A stretch of DNA of 64,000 nucleotides. Source: a virus. The stretch covers positions 1 through 64,000 of the IMG/VR virus record IMGVR_UViG_3300042319_000564; one strand, written 5' to 3'. Shown here piece by piece: positions 7,822 through 15,551 of this stretch; the first letter of the stretch is position 1; every line of letters starts with the position of its first letter. The translations under genes and the position numbers were made by a program. Under the pieces are notes generated by a model, which saw only the letters and a program-made list of their open reading frames with translations, did not search any database and was not told the origin of the DNA.

Positions 7822-8836
7822 TCTTTTCCAAGTTAACTGGTTGACTATTTACCACGTTGATTACTTTTGCTGTGTTAGCATGATCCGTATCACTTATCAA
7901 TTTAAATTTGATTAGAACCGGGAACTTATACTTACTCATATTATCATGTATCATCATTCTCCCAGAATCATTATAACGTATCCCGGAAAGTTCCAATGCT
8001 TGTTTTAACTCGGTTTTACACTTTATGTTCGTTGCTAATCCTATTCCGGATACTGAAACGTAATCACATTTAATATTCTTTAACCAAGGTACAATATCAC
8101 ATATGTTTGACAATTCTACTTTAGGATTATATGAACCGGCAAACCTTTCTTCATCAGTTAATAAGATACTTTCATCAACTTCTATTCCATATCTTACTAG
8201 TTCGGCTAACGTTGTTAATTCTGTGTTTAATTTAATATGTTGTATAGCGTTATCTAATGCAGAGTTGGTACATGCAATCATATAATTACCATTAACACAA
8301 ACTAATGTAGGTGTCCAGTATTTTGCATCTTTGTAATACTCTTGTTGACTTAATATTTTTTTAACATTGTCGCTATATCTAATTTCATTAAAAAAGGTTC
8401 CAGTCATTCGTACTGCTAGTTTTAATGAAAAGGTGCTCAAATCAGCAATATAGTATTTATTGATATTATCCCATAAAAAACTAGATTGACTAAGTGACCT
8501 AAACGCCGTAATAAATGCTTTATTATAAGGTGTCTTTAGAATGATATTGTCATCTACAATACCAATATGAGCGGATGTATATTCATCAGTAGTTGTTACT
8601 ATAAGTGTTTTCCAAGGAAGATTTAGTAATTCCTTAATAAACATTTGATTTTTTACAAATTGACGTTCATATTTTTCAATAAGTTTATCAACTAGTGTTG
8701 ATTGATTGCTGGTGATACGACTTTTAGATACAATAATTTTTTCAAGGTTTTGAAGGAATCTGATATCATACCTACTTAATCTTAAGTTGGTAAACATATA
8801 ATATATCAATTGTTCTTTATTATTCAATTCAATCAT
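7808..8836 (-). CDS. Partner protein upstream of UvsW, function unknown
   Basis: 342 aa. Residues 15-60 carry a helical pattern (LRLSRYDIRFLQNLEK... QSTLVDKLIEKYERQF) often found in phage DNA-metabolism proteins. Residues about 110-150 (YNKAFITAFRSLS, then W at about 127 and KYYIADL) resemble the small HARP-type annealing module of SNF2-like helicases. The C-terminal half has no recognised motif. Together with its 14-base overlap with uvsW, this suggests a helicase accessory factor; this is inference. A sigma70 promoter places +1 at the start codon. Confidence 0.6.
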   Translation of the reverse strand: MIELNNKEQLIYYMFTNLRLSRYDIRFLQNLEKIIVSKSRITSNQSTLVDKLIEKYERQFVKNQMFIKELLNLPWKTLIVTTTDEYTSAHIGIVDDNIILKTPYNKAFITAFRSLSQSSFLWDNINKYYIADLSTFSLKLAVRMTGTFFNEIRYSDNVKKILSQQEYYKDAKYWTPTLVCVNGNYMIACTNSALDNAIQHIKLNTELTTLAELVRYGIEVDESILLTDEERFAGSYNPKVELSNICDIVPWLKNIKCDYVSVSGIGLATNIKCKTELKQALELSGIRYNDSGRMMIHDNMSKYKFPVLIKFKLISDTDHANTAKVINVVNSQPVNLEKNETM

Positions 8837-8842
8837 TCAAAC

Positions 8843-8871
8843 ATTGTACAACAAATAAAACAAAAAATCAA
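8843..8871 (-). promoter_or_regulatory. Sigma70-type promoter, leaderless start
   Basis: TTGATT at 8871-8866, 17-base spacer, TACAAT at 8848-8843. The ATG of the downstream gene (8836) sits at the expected +1. A terminator hairpin lies just upstream. Confidence 0.6.
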
Positions 8872-8898
8872 TAAAAAAGGGGGAGACCGAAGTCTCCC
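8872..8898 (-). terminator. Rho-independent terminator with TTCG loop
   Basis: On the minus strand a GGGAGAC stem, TTCG tetraloop and GTCTCCC stem are followed by CCTTTTTT. It ends the transcript of the AAA+ gene at 8976-10007. The 75 bases between that stop and the hairpin hold nothing I recognise. Confidence 0.92.
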
Positions 8899-8975
8899 AA
8901 AGTACTTAAAGAAAGGAACGAAAAACATTTATCGGAACGGACTTATTGACATTGCCGTTACGCACACTGCAGGGG

Positions 8976-10007
8976 TTATGCCGATTTCATGCAAGTTGTC
9001 TTAGCAAGATTCTGCCAATTGCTAGGACTGATCTTAACCAAGTCTGCAATCTTCAAACACATACGCAAGGACACTTCACGCAATTTAGTATGATTATCCC
9101 ACATGAAGTTAATCACCGTTTGTGATTGTTCTTCAGTAAAATCATAATCTTTAAACAAGCCACCCTCAGCATCACGATGTACTTGCTTGATACGCAACAT
9201 CTTGTCACGATCACCATCAATAGTCAGGTCCAGAAAGTGACAACGACTCTGCAATGCTTCTAAGTGATCCTGCAATTTCTTAGATTTGAGATTGCCGAAT
9301 TTCAAGTTAGTGATAAAGATAGCACTACCATTGAAGTTGAAAGTATTTGGGATACCTTCTTCACGCAACAAACGACTGTCAGAGTTCCAGCAAATTCTAC
9401 GTGTCTTGCCTGAATCAAGTGCGGCCTTGAGAATGTTCAAACTCAAGTCATCAGTAAAAACACTATCACAATCATCAAAAATTAACACATTCTTAGTGTC
9501 AGAATACTTGTACAATTGAGTATACAAACCCAATGCTGTCATAGCACCTTTGACAATTTGAAAACGAACTCGCTTGCCTGCAAGCTTGTCAAACATGCTT
9601 GCTTTCTCCATTTGTGTTTCAACACCATGAGATTTGCCGACACCGGGCGGGCCTGAAACAATCATGGCACGAATGTCACCATTGATACAAGCACGTGACA
9701 TTTCATCAAGGACCTCAAAACGTGTAGCAATACGGTCCATTGCTTCTTGTTCTGATTCTTTCACAACTTCTTTCTTAAACTCTACTACAGCATTAGCCAT
9801 AACTTTATCTCCATTTAAAAATTCAATATTATCAATCGCATCTACTAAGATTTTAATCTCAGCACTACGACCCGGGAACTGACCATCATTTTTAACAGTC
9901 ACATAACTACCTTTTTTACTTGTCTGAAAACCCTTGACAAGTGTAAACACTTCACCTTTAACTGCTTCATTACGATAAGAACCTGACAAAATACGAACTG
10001 TAGACAT
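8976..10007 (-). CDS. AAA+ ATPase, phage type, role unknown
   Basis: 343 aa. Walker A is G-P-P-G-V-G-K-S (119-126) and Walker B is L-I-F-D-D-C-D (about 175-181), followed by a sensor-like S-A-I-F-I-T-N about 60 residues on. The first 90 residues form a small beta-rich domain (RILSGSYRNE... FTLVKGF) that looks like a KOW/SH3-type module. It is a stand-alone AAA+ machine, not a MoxR protein. Possible jobs are clamp or helicase loading or remodelling of a phage complex; I cannot choose between them. It has its own strong promoter, an AGGAG ribosome site and a strong terminator, so it is expressed as a separate early unit. Confidence 0.8.
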   Translation of the reverse strand: MSTVRILSGSYRNEAVKGEVFTLVKGFQTSKKGSYVTVKNDGQFPGRSAEIKILVDAIDNIEFLNGDKVMANAVVEFKKEVVKESEQEAMDRIATRFEVLDEMSRACINGDIRAMIVSGPPGVGKSHGVETQMEKASMFDKLAGKRVRFQIVKGAMTALGLYTQLYKYSDTKNVLIFDDCDSVFTDDLSLNILKAALDSGKTRRICWNSDSRLLREEGIPNTFNFNGSAIFITNLKFGNLKSKKLQDHLEALQSRCHFLDLTIDGDRDKMLRIKQVHRDAEGGLFKDYDFTEEQSQTVINFMWDNHTKLREVSLRMCLKIADLVKISPSNWQNLAKTTCMKSA

Positions 10008-10041
10008 AGCTTCTCCTGTGTGTTAATCAATCAATACAAGT

Positions 10042-10070
10042 ATTATAGCACAAATGCCATTTATTGTCAA
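10042..10070 (-). promoter_or_regulatory. Strong sigma70 promoter (TTGACAATAAAT cassette)
   Basis: TTGACA at 10070-10065, 17-base spacer, consensus TATAAT at 10047-10042. The TGA stop of the gene upstream is inside the TTGACA box. It drives the AAA+ gene. Confidence 0.9.
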
Positions 10071-10390
10071 ACAACGTGATAGATGACACCTTGATCGGTG
10101 TATACTTTAGTGATACCTTCAAGTGCCCAATCAGATTCAAGCAAAGCTAAATGTTTGCGGTCCTTGATAGTTGCTTTATGAACTTTCACTCGGATCCATT
10201 TCTTGCAATTTGTTATAGACACTTGTTCAGCGGCATATACCATTTCAAGTCCCAATTTCATACGTTCTGCACGTAATTTTTGACTAGCACTAAAACGACT
10301 TGCATTGACAGCACTTTTCAAACTTGCATCACGGGCCGCAAAGAAAGCGAATCGTCCAGCAGATTTGTGTTCTGTTTCATTTACAATCAT
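10067..10390 (-). CDS. Small basic hypothetical early protein
   Basis: 107 aa. The start is the ATG at 10390, preceded by AAAGGAG; the longer frame to 10417 would begin within the promoter -10 box. The N-terminal half is rich in Ala, Ser, Arg and Lys and probably helical (FAFFAARDASLKSAV). The C-terminal half has alternating strands. There is no recognised domain. It is expressed alone from its own sigma70 promoter, a design typical of phage host-takeover genes, but its target is unknown. Confidence 0.65.
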   Translation of the reverse strand: MIVNETEHKSAGRFAFFAARDASLKSAVNASRFSASQKLRAERMKLGLEMVYAAEQVSITNCKKWIRVKVHKATIKDRKHLALLESDWALEGITKVYTDQGVIYHVV

Positions 10391-10419
10391 ATAAGCTCCT
10401 TTAATCAATCTATACAAGT

Positions 10420-10448
10420 ATTATAGCACAATGCCCATTTATTGTCAA
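10420..10448 (-). promoter_or_regulatory. Strong sigma70 promoter (TTGACAATAAAT cassette)
   Basis: TTGACA at 10448-10443, 17-base spacer, TATAAT at 10425-10420. It starts one base after the upstream stop codon. Confidence 0.9.
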
Positions 10449-10449
10449 A

Positions 10450-10827
10450 TTATGCTACCTTACGAAAATACATATAGGGCAAGCCCAATGTATAGCACAG
10501 ATACTCATCATCACCTTGAGTGTCCTCAGCTTCGTGGATCCAGCGGATAGCTGTAGCACGGTCCTTAGCACCTGAAAATTTCAGGTCATCTACCCTTTTC
10601 TCAAAAGAGAAAATTGCATGTTGTTCTGCCTGAACACGGACCTTTTCTTCGGCTTCAATAGCTACACCGAGTCCTTCAAACTCAGCTTCAAAATCTTCAA
10701 GGGTCCAGTGTGAGGTGTCAACACCGCGAGGGCGAACGCCGTACGCATCCTTGTACATGTCCCAGTAAAGTTCCCGGGCTTGTTCTAACTGTGATAACTC
10801 ATCCCAAGATTTAAATTCTGTAGTCAT
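10450..10827 (-). CDS. Small acidic hypothetical early protein
   Basis: 125 aa. ATG at 10827 chosen over an in-frame TTG two codons upstream because of the GAGGA site. The sequence is acidic and helical, rich in Glu, Trp and Ala (WDELSQLEQARELYWDMYKDAYG), with a C-terminal Tyr/Phe-rich end. No known domain is seen. Individual sigma70 promoter; probably an early gene. Confidence 0.6.
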   Translation of the reverse strand: MTTEFKSWDELSQLEQARELYWDMYKDAYGVRPRGVDTSHWTLEDFEAEFEGLGVAIEAEEKVRVQAEQHAIFSFEKRVDDLKFSGAKDRATAIRWIHEAEDTQGDDEYLCYTLGLPYMYFRKVA

Positions 10828-10860
10828 TTTCAAGTCCTCTTTATCAGTTTCAATACAAGT

Positions 10861-10889
10861 ATTGTATCACGGATACCATTTATTGTCAA
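10861..10889 (-). promoter_or_regulatory. Sigma70 promoter (TTGACAATAAAT cassette)
   Basis: TTGACA at 10889-10884, 17-base spacer, TACAAT at 10866-10861. The upstream gene's TGA lies inside the -35 box. Confidence 0.85.
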
Positions 10890-11098
10890 ATTTTGGCTAT
10901 CAAATTAGCATGAATTTCAGACATTTCCGACTGCTCTACATAGAAATCCGACCTAGGATCATAGTACCGGCCTTCTTTGTTGTCATAATACAACACTCTT
11001 CCGGAGAAATTGAACGGACCTTCTAGACCCTGACGAGGACCATACTTTGTACGCATTTCGTCCATCTGATACTTGTCAGCAACAACTTTGTAACCCAT
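10886..11098 (-). CDS. Small hypothetical early protein
   Basis: 70 aa. The ATG at 11098 is preceded by GAAAGGG. The protein is rich in Tyr, Arg and Asp (YYDNKEGRYYDPRSDFYVE) and soluble, with no recognised domain. It has its own promoter and belongs to the same string of singly promoted early genes. Confidence 0.55.
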   Translation of the reverse strand: MGYKVVADKYQMDEMRTKYGPRQGLEGPFNFSGRVLYYDNKEGRYYDPRSDFYVEQSEMSEIHANLIAKI

Positions 11099-11125
11099 AA
11101 GACCCTTTCAACTGAATAAGACTCT

Positions 11126-11154
11126 ATTGTATACTAAACACCATTTATTGTCAA
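11126..11154 (-). promoter_or_regulatory. Sigma70 promoter (TTGACAATAAAT cassette)
   Basis: TTGACA at 11154-11149, 17-base spacer, TACAAT at 11131-11126. The upstream methyltransferase stop is inside the -35 box. Confidence 0.85.
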
Positions 11155-12149
11155 ATTTTATACACTATGGTATCATCACTACTTTTAGCGTTTTTTACTG
11201 TGTTCTGATTACTTTGTCGTTTACTACTTTGAACTGTCAATGTATCAACTTTGTTATAGCCAAACTCAGTATGATATTTTAATACGTCATCTGCCATGTC
11301 TCTATTACGAACCTTACCTACATTCCAACAACTTACACCATTGGGTCTCAAATGCTCTATACCCAACTTAATAATTTCACGTAAGAATACATCAGCCCAA
11401 TCCTGATACGTAGGTGTCTTTGTTATTGATTGAGTTGGTTCATGTGTATATACTTCTAAATCAAAGTATGGTGGGCTAGTCAATACCAAATCACATTTAG
11501 GTAATTTATATTGTTTCATATTCAATGCATCATCACATATCAATGTAACTTTGTTTTGTATACCTAAAAAGTTTACAATACTCATTAAGTTATCGTATGT
11601 TTGTGTATTGGGTTCAAAAGCAATATAATGTGCTCCGTAACTTACTGCACCTAACATTCTTCCGCCCCAACCTGCACAAGGATCTAATACAACTTCCGGC
11701 TTATATTTAATACATGCTAGTTTCATCATTTGTGGACGATACATTGTATTTTTAGTAAGACTACAGCAAAAGTATATACCACGTTTCAATTCACTAAGAT
11801 AAGGTGTGCTGTGACATTTACGATTCCATTTAAGAACTTTTTCTAAATTAGATTGAACCCACAAGCTTCTAAAACTTGTACCAGTACTGCTTTCAATGTC
11901 GTAAAAATTAGGACAATAGTGTTCACTTAATTTCATTCCTAAACGTGATGTGCTACTAATTGTTGTATCAGTAGTAGTCCACTTAGATAGTTGTTGCCAA
12001 TCTTTTTTCAGTACATCATCTGAGTAATGAGGTAAGAAGTTATATTGTTCTAATTCTTTAGCCAGATTGGGTACGGCAGCGTCAAAGTCTGCATCTGATA
12101 AGTTACGTGTTGAGTAACGTACATTTAGAATGTCGGCTAATGTTACCAT
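11151..12149 (-). CDS. DNA methyltransferase, N6-A or N4-C type
   Basis: 332 aa. The SAM-binding motif I is D-P-C-A-G-W-G-G-R, about residue 163. The catalytic motif IV is T-S-P-P-Y-F-D, about residue 233; the SPPY form is common in N4-cytosine and some N6-adenine enzymes. The N-terminal 150 residues are probably a target-recognition region. It would methylate an exocyclic amino group in phage or host DNA. The gene overlaps by 7 bases a PD-(D/E)xK nuclease-like gene, giving a restriction-modification-like pair, although phage methyltransferases are often orphans protecting the genome. Specificity cannot be read from the sequence. Confidence 0.85.
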   Translation of the reverse strand: MVTLADILNVRYSTRNLSDADFDAAVPNLAKELEQYNFLPHYSDDVLKKDWQQLSKWTTTDTTISSTSRLGMKLSEHYCPNFYDIESSTGTSFRSLWVQSNLEKVLKWNRKCHSTPYLSELKRGIYFCCSLTKNTMYRPQMMKLACIKYKPEVVLDPCAGWGGRMLGAVSYGAHYIAFEPNTQTYDNLMSIVNFLGIQNKVTLICDDALNMKQYKLPKCDLVLTSPPYFDLEVYTHEPTQSITKTPTYQDWADVFLREIIKLGIEHLRPNGVSCWNVGKVRNRDMADDVLKYHTEFGYNKVDTLTVQSSKRQSNQNTVKNAKSSDDTIVYKI

Positions 12150-12703
12150 TGATCCAAGCTTCTAACCCACGGTAAATTAATAAACAATGGCCAGGCCTTT
12201 TTCTTAGGTTTACTATTGTACATCCAATCATCATTTTTACCGTTTGCACCTGATTGTTGTCTATTAAAAAAAAGATTTGACCCTAATAGATATGATTCTA
12301 AATCTTCTCTAGTAAACCATACTATATGTGAAGTATTTGGATTTGATCCCATAAGTATCGCTCTTTCCCAATCTTTGCCTATACTAAAATGATTAAAGAT
12401 AAAACAATTAGGTTGTACTATGTCTTTATATCTATTTGCTAGACTGAATTTTACTTCAGTTTTAATATCAGTAACAATTCCATCATGACCGGAATTGGTT
12501 CTTGGTTTTATATCATAGCCCAAATCTAATAATATACTAAAAACTACTTCTTCCCCGTGTGCGCCCTTTTGTTTAGGATCAACATTTACGTAACCTTTGT
12601 GCGGCGTTTGTATCCAGGGATCGGCTTTTGGTGATAGTATATCCTGTGCTTTTTTATTGTTATAAATTATAGGATATACATATTTTTTATTATCTAAAAT
12701 CAT
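12143..12703 (-). CDS. PD-(D/E)xK nuclease-like protein
   Basis: 186 aa. The start is the ATG at 12703 with GGAG eight bases upstream; a TTG four codons earlier overlaps that site. The middle reads G-A-H-G-E-E-V-V, then R-T-N-S-G-H-D-G-I, then T-E-V-K-F-S. That order (Glu in a helix, Asp before a strand, then E-x-K) is the usual active-site pattern of PD-(D/E)xK endonucleases such as type II restriction enzymes. The last 40 residues are aromatic and basic. It lies directly upstream of the methyltransferase and overlaps it. A restriction, repair or host-DNA-cutting function is plausible; cutting activity is inferred. Confidence 0.6.
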   Translation of the reverse strand: MILDNKKYVYPIIYNNKKAQDILSPKADPWIQTPHKGYVNVDPKQKGAHGEEVVFSILLDLGYDIKPRTNSGHDGIVTDIKTEVKFSLANRYKDIVQPNCFIFNHFSIGKDWERAILMGSNPNTSHIVWFTREDLESYLLGSNLFFNRQQSGANGKNDDWMYNSKPKKKAWPLFINLPWVRSLDQW

Positions 12704-13491
12704 GTAAGACTCCAATTTAATAGTTGATAGTATTGTAACTCATCATACTTTTTAGGATAATATGTTCCCTCAATTCGCAAATGTTCATTTGTAAACATCT
12801 TATCCCAAATGTGTTTCAATGGGTTCCTTGGTTCAATAGCAATCATATGTGCATTGCCATTACTATTCTTTAACCAATATTCAAACTGTTTTGTACGTTT
12901 ATTACTTTTATAAAAACTTGTCACTGGTGTCAATGTAGTGATTTGTTTAAGAGGAGGTGAGTCAAAAGTAGGTAATTCTAATTTAATTTCTCTTTTAAAT
13001 GTGTCAAATTTAACGTCATATTCATAGAATTCAGGTAATCTAAAGACAATAGGCAACAGTTCTTCTGTAACTTTTTTATCATTACCATGAATGAATGTAT
13101 TTAGGTCTTGTCTATATTTTGATAACTTAACGCTTTTAAGAGACCATAACATAATTTTTTTGCTAAAGTAATCTCTAATTTCATTGGCACGAACTCTATC
13201 AGGTTCTTCTACCCTTCTGAACAAGTTATCATCTAACAGGCTAGTAATACCTATGTGATGTGAACTCTTATCCTTAGTATCACGTAAACGTTTCCATGCA
13301 ACACTTAGTGCTAATACATCTTCACTAGTTTCAATTACCTCATAACGTTTAACATAGTCACTTCTAGTAATGTTTTTAAACAGGTTATTAAGATAAGTAT
13401 CATCTAATGAAATAGATGACTGGCCTAGTGTATTCATTGCACCGGTACCAGACAATGTTATTGTATTACTGCTATATGTATTATTAGTCAA
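12700..13491 (-). CDS. Conserved hypothetical protein, TTG start
   Basis: 264 aa. The longer frame up to 13560 runs through uvsY, so I chose the TTG at 13491: GGAGGA ends nine bases upstream and the TTG overlaps the uvsY stop region (TTGACTAA). The protein is charged and soluble with many Asp/Lys pairs and a C-terminal tract on aromatic residues (YDELQYYQLLNWSL). I recognise no domain. It is coupled at both ends (uvsY before, nuclease after), so it probably belongs to the recombination/DNA-processing operon. Confidence 0.55.
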   Translation of the reverse strand: MTNNTYSSNTITLSGTGAMNTLGQSSISLDDTYLNNLFKNITRSDYVKRYEVIETSEDVLALSVAWKRLRDTKDKSSHHIGITSLLDDNLFRRVEEPDRVRANEIRDYFSKKIMLWSLKSVKLSKYRQDLNTFIHGNDKKVTEELLPIVFRLPEFYEYDVKFDTFKREIKLELPTFDSPPLKQITTLTPVTSFYKSNKRTKQFEYWLKNSNGNAHMIAIEPRNPLKHIWDKMFTNEHLRIEGTYYPKKYDELQYYQLLNWSLT

Positions 13492-13945
13492 TTCGGATAT
13501 CCTCCATGCCTGCTGTACGTAAACGCACAATATGTCCCATCTGCCATTGTTTAGCTTCAAGGCCCTTCATTATACCTAACCAACGATTTCGTAGTAATGC
13601 TACTTCATTGATAAGTGTTTCAAAGTCAACTACTTCATCTTCACCGTCAACATACTTTTCAGCATCACGGCTTGTCAATACTCTATTATACGCTTCTAAG
13701 TATTTTTGAAAATGTTTTCGGCGAATTTTCCGTAATTGAATATTAAGATAGTTCAATACTGCTTCTATCTCTTGTAGTTGATTAAATCTATGTTCTGTGA
13801 TTCCGGGTAATGCGGCAATGTTCTTTTCAACATTACCGTATACCTTAACATCACTCTTTGCCGAAATTATTTCGTTATCATAATGACTAATAAAATCGGG
13901 TATCACAGCTAAATTAGTTGTGATCCTTGTATACCAATTTGACAT
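13484..13945 (-). CDS. uvsY: UvsY-like recombination mediator
   Basis: 153 aa (T4 UvsY 137). The key stretch is Y-L-E-A-Y-N-R-V-L-T-S-R-D-A-E-K-Y-V, then GEDEVVD, then N-E-V-A-L-L-R-N, then K-G-L-E-A-K-W-like Q-W-Q-M-G, and finally L-R-T-A-G-M-E-D near the C-terminus. These are the conserved blocks I know from UvsY of T4-like phages. UvsY loads UvsX on ssDNA coated with gp32. All three partners are encoded within 3 kb here, as expected for a working recombination system. Confidence 0.82.
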   Translation of the reverse strand: MSNWYTRITTNLAVIPDFISHYDNEIISAKSDVKVYGNVEKNIAALPGITEHRFNQLQEIEAVLNYLNIQLRKIRRKHFQKYLEAYNRVLTSRDAEKYVDGEDEVVDFETLINEVALLRNRWLGIMKGLEAKQWQMGHIVRLRTAGMEDIRID

Positions 13946-14197
13946 TTAGTTCCAATCGTCTTGGTCGTCATCTTCTTCAAATTCTTCGTAATCATCTTCC
14001 GTATCATGCTGTTCAGCGTAACCTTTCAATGCCTTAAGCATTTCCTTGTCACCTTTAAACGCATCTTTGATATCGTCAGTTTCGTAGTTGTTGTCAATCA
14101 ATAAATTGATTAATGTATCTGCGGCATCACTACGGTCATTGAAATCAATGTGTGTGCGTAGTGCATCCCAAACTTCAGCAACAAAATCTAAATTCAT
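13946..14197 (-). CDS. Small acidic protein between uvsX and uvsY
   Basis: 83 aa with a strongly acidic tail: the last 20 residues are mostly Asp and Glu. The first 60 residues look helical (WDALRTHIDFNDRSDAAD). It overlaps uvsX by four bases (ATGA) and is directly followed by uvsY. Such acidic tails often mimic DNA or bind ssDNA-binding-protein partners, so a role in the recombination complex is possible. No family name can be given. Confidence 0.65.
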   Translation of the reverse strand: MNLDFVAEVWDALRTHIDFNDRSDAADTLINLLIDNNYETDDIKDAFKGDKEMLKALKGYAEQHDTEDDYEEFEEDDDQDDWN

Positions 14198-15261
14198 TCT
14201 GTACCCTCCTCCTCAGGTGTTACAGTACTTATCTTTGTTGTCGCTTTTTGACTATACTCTTCCATTACTTTATCCAAGCAACCGTCAGTATTTGCTTCCC
14301 ATGCTTTACGAAACTTCTTAATGATTTCACCATCAAGTGTTGTATATACTAATGAATTACCTTCTTTCTTAACAAGTTCAGCTTTCTCAATCATATCTAA
14401 TAATCCTGAGTAAGGGCTCATACCTGTTTCATAAGGAATCTTAACTTGCACAGATTCAAATGGTTTCGCATAGCGAGTTTTCATAATCTTACATGCCGCA
14501 CGAATACCTCGTACATCACTAATCTTATTACCATCTTCATCTTCTTTAAGTTTTAGTTTCTTCATAGCAACAACAATACTTGAAGCATAAACGAAACCTT
14601 GACCGCCTGAGATTTTATCATCTGGATCAAACATATCTTGTGAAGCATATGTGTGATTAGTTGCAACTAAGCCAATGCCCAGTGAACCAAACATATTAAC
14701 ACAGTTACGAACAAGTGCTGTTAGTGCTTTAGGCTTACGACCCATGTCACCTTTCATATCACCTGCTTCAAACTGATTAACGTCAGTTGGTGTCAATAAC
14801 ATACCTAAACTGTCAATCACAAACAATACCTTAGGACGATCTGTTTCCGGTAGTGCTTTGTAATCTTTAACGAACATAGAAATAGTTTTTCCTACTTCGT
14901 CAATCATTGCCATGTTAAGTTTTAACAATTTACTGTCGTCTGTAGATACACCAAGTGCGTGTAGCCATGCTTCGTCAAGGGCATTCTCTGAGTCAACTAA
15001 GACTACAAAAATTCCTTGTTCTTGTGCGTGTCGGACGAGGTTTCCTGAGCAGATGAACGATTTCCCGGCGCCCGATTCTCCGGCAAAGACAGTAACTTTA
15101 CCAAGAGGTACGCCTTTATTAAAATCTCCCGAAATCAAATAGTTTAGGGCATAGTTTCCTGTACTTATCCAATCAGTAGGATCATTAAATCCAATTGATA
15201 GACCTTCAATAGATTTTGTAATGTCCTTACGGAACTTACTAATGTCGAATGGTTTAGCCAT
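14194..15261 (-). CDS. uvsX: UvsX recombinase (RecA/Rad51 family)
   Basis: 355 aa (T4 UvsX 391). Walker A is G-E-S-G-A-G-K-S (about 64-71); Walker B reads V-L-F-V-I-D-S-L-G (about 145-153). Further RecA-type motifs are VVLVDSENAL and ATNHTY. The enzyme forms a filament on ssDNA and carries out strand exchange; it drives recombination-dependent replication in T4-like phages. AGGAAT precedes the ATG. The order gene 32, small gene, uvsX, acidic gene, uvsY is compact. Confidence 0.95.
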   Translation of the reverse strand: MAKPFDISKFRKDITKSIEGLSIGFNDPTDWISTGNYALNYLISGDFNKGVPLGKVTVFAGESGAGKSFICSGNLVRHAQEQGIFVVLVDSENALDEAWLHALGVSTDDSKLLKLNMAMIDEVGKTISMFVKDYKALPETDRPKVLFVIDSLGMLLTPTDVNQFEAGDMKGDMGRKPKALTALVRNCVNMFGSLGIGLVATNHTYASQDMFDPDDKISGGQGFVYASSIVVAMKKLKLKEDEDGNKISDVRGIRAACKIMKTRYAKPFESVQVKIPYETGMSPYSGLLDMIEKAELVKKEGNSLVYTTLDGEIIKKFRKAWEANTDGCLDKVMEEYSQKATTKISTVTPEEEGTE

Positions 15262-15275
15262 TATATTCCTTTTGT

Positions 15276-15509
15276 TTATTTTACGTGTACATGTGTACTA
15301 TACACGTTGATTGTTTGTTTGTCTAGTATATCTGGACATTTTTCTGCGATAGATTCTAATTCCCAATCATTTGGATAATGACGTAATGCACCTCTAGCCC
15401 TATCTCTAATGATACTAGGAACACGAGGTGTTTTACCTGGATCGCATAATTCTTCCAATAGTTTCTTACCTTGCTTAATGGCGCGGTATCTTTCGTCTGG
15501 TAATGTCAT
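15276..15509 (-). CDS. BPSL0761-like small protein
   Basis: 77 aa. The pattern M-T-L-P-D-E-R-Y-R-A, then L-L-E-E-L-C, then P-R-V-P, then R-D-R-A-R-G-A-L-R-H-Y-P-N-D matches the BPSL0761 family of small proteins common in Burkholderiales and their prophages. Function is unknown; the conserved Arg/His/Pro block suggests an interaction surface. A good AAGGAG site precedes the ATG. Its presence supports a betaproteobacterial host. Confidence 0.7.
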   Translation of the reverse strand: MTLPDERYRAIKQGKKLLEELCDPGKTPRVPSIIRDRARGALRHYPNDWELESIAEKCPDILDKQTINVYSTHVHVK

Positions 15510-15525
15510 GGAGTTCTCCTTAGGT

Positions 15526-15543
15526 AGGGAGCAAATGCTCCCT
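15526..15543 (-). terminator. Hairpin between gene 32 and the BPSL0761-like gene
   Basis: AGGGAGCA paired with TGCTCCCT around a 2-base centre. There is no run of T after it, so it may be an mRNA-stabilising or partial terminator hairpin rather than a full terminator. Confidence 0.45.
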
Positions 15544-15551
15544 ATTACCTT

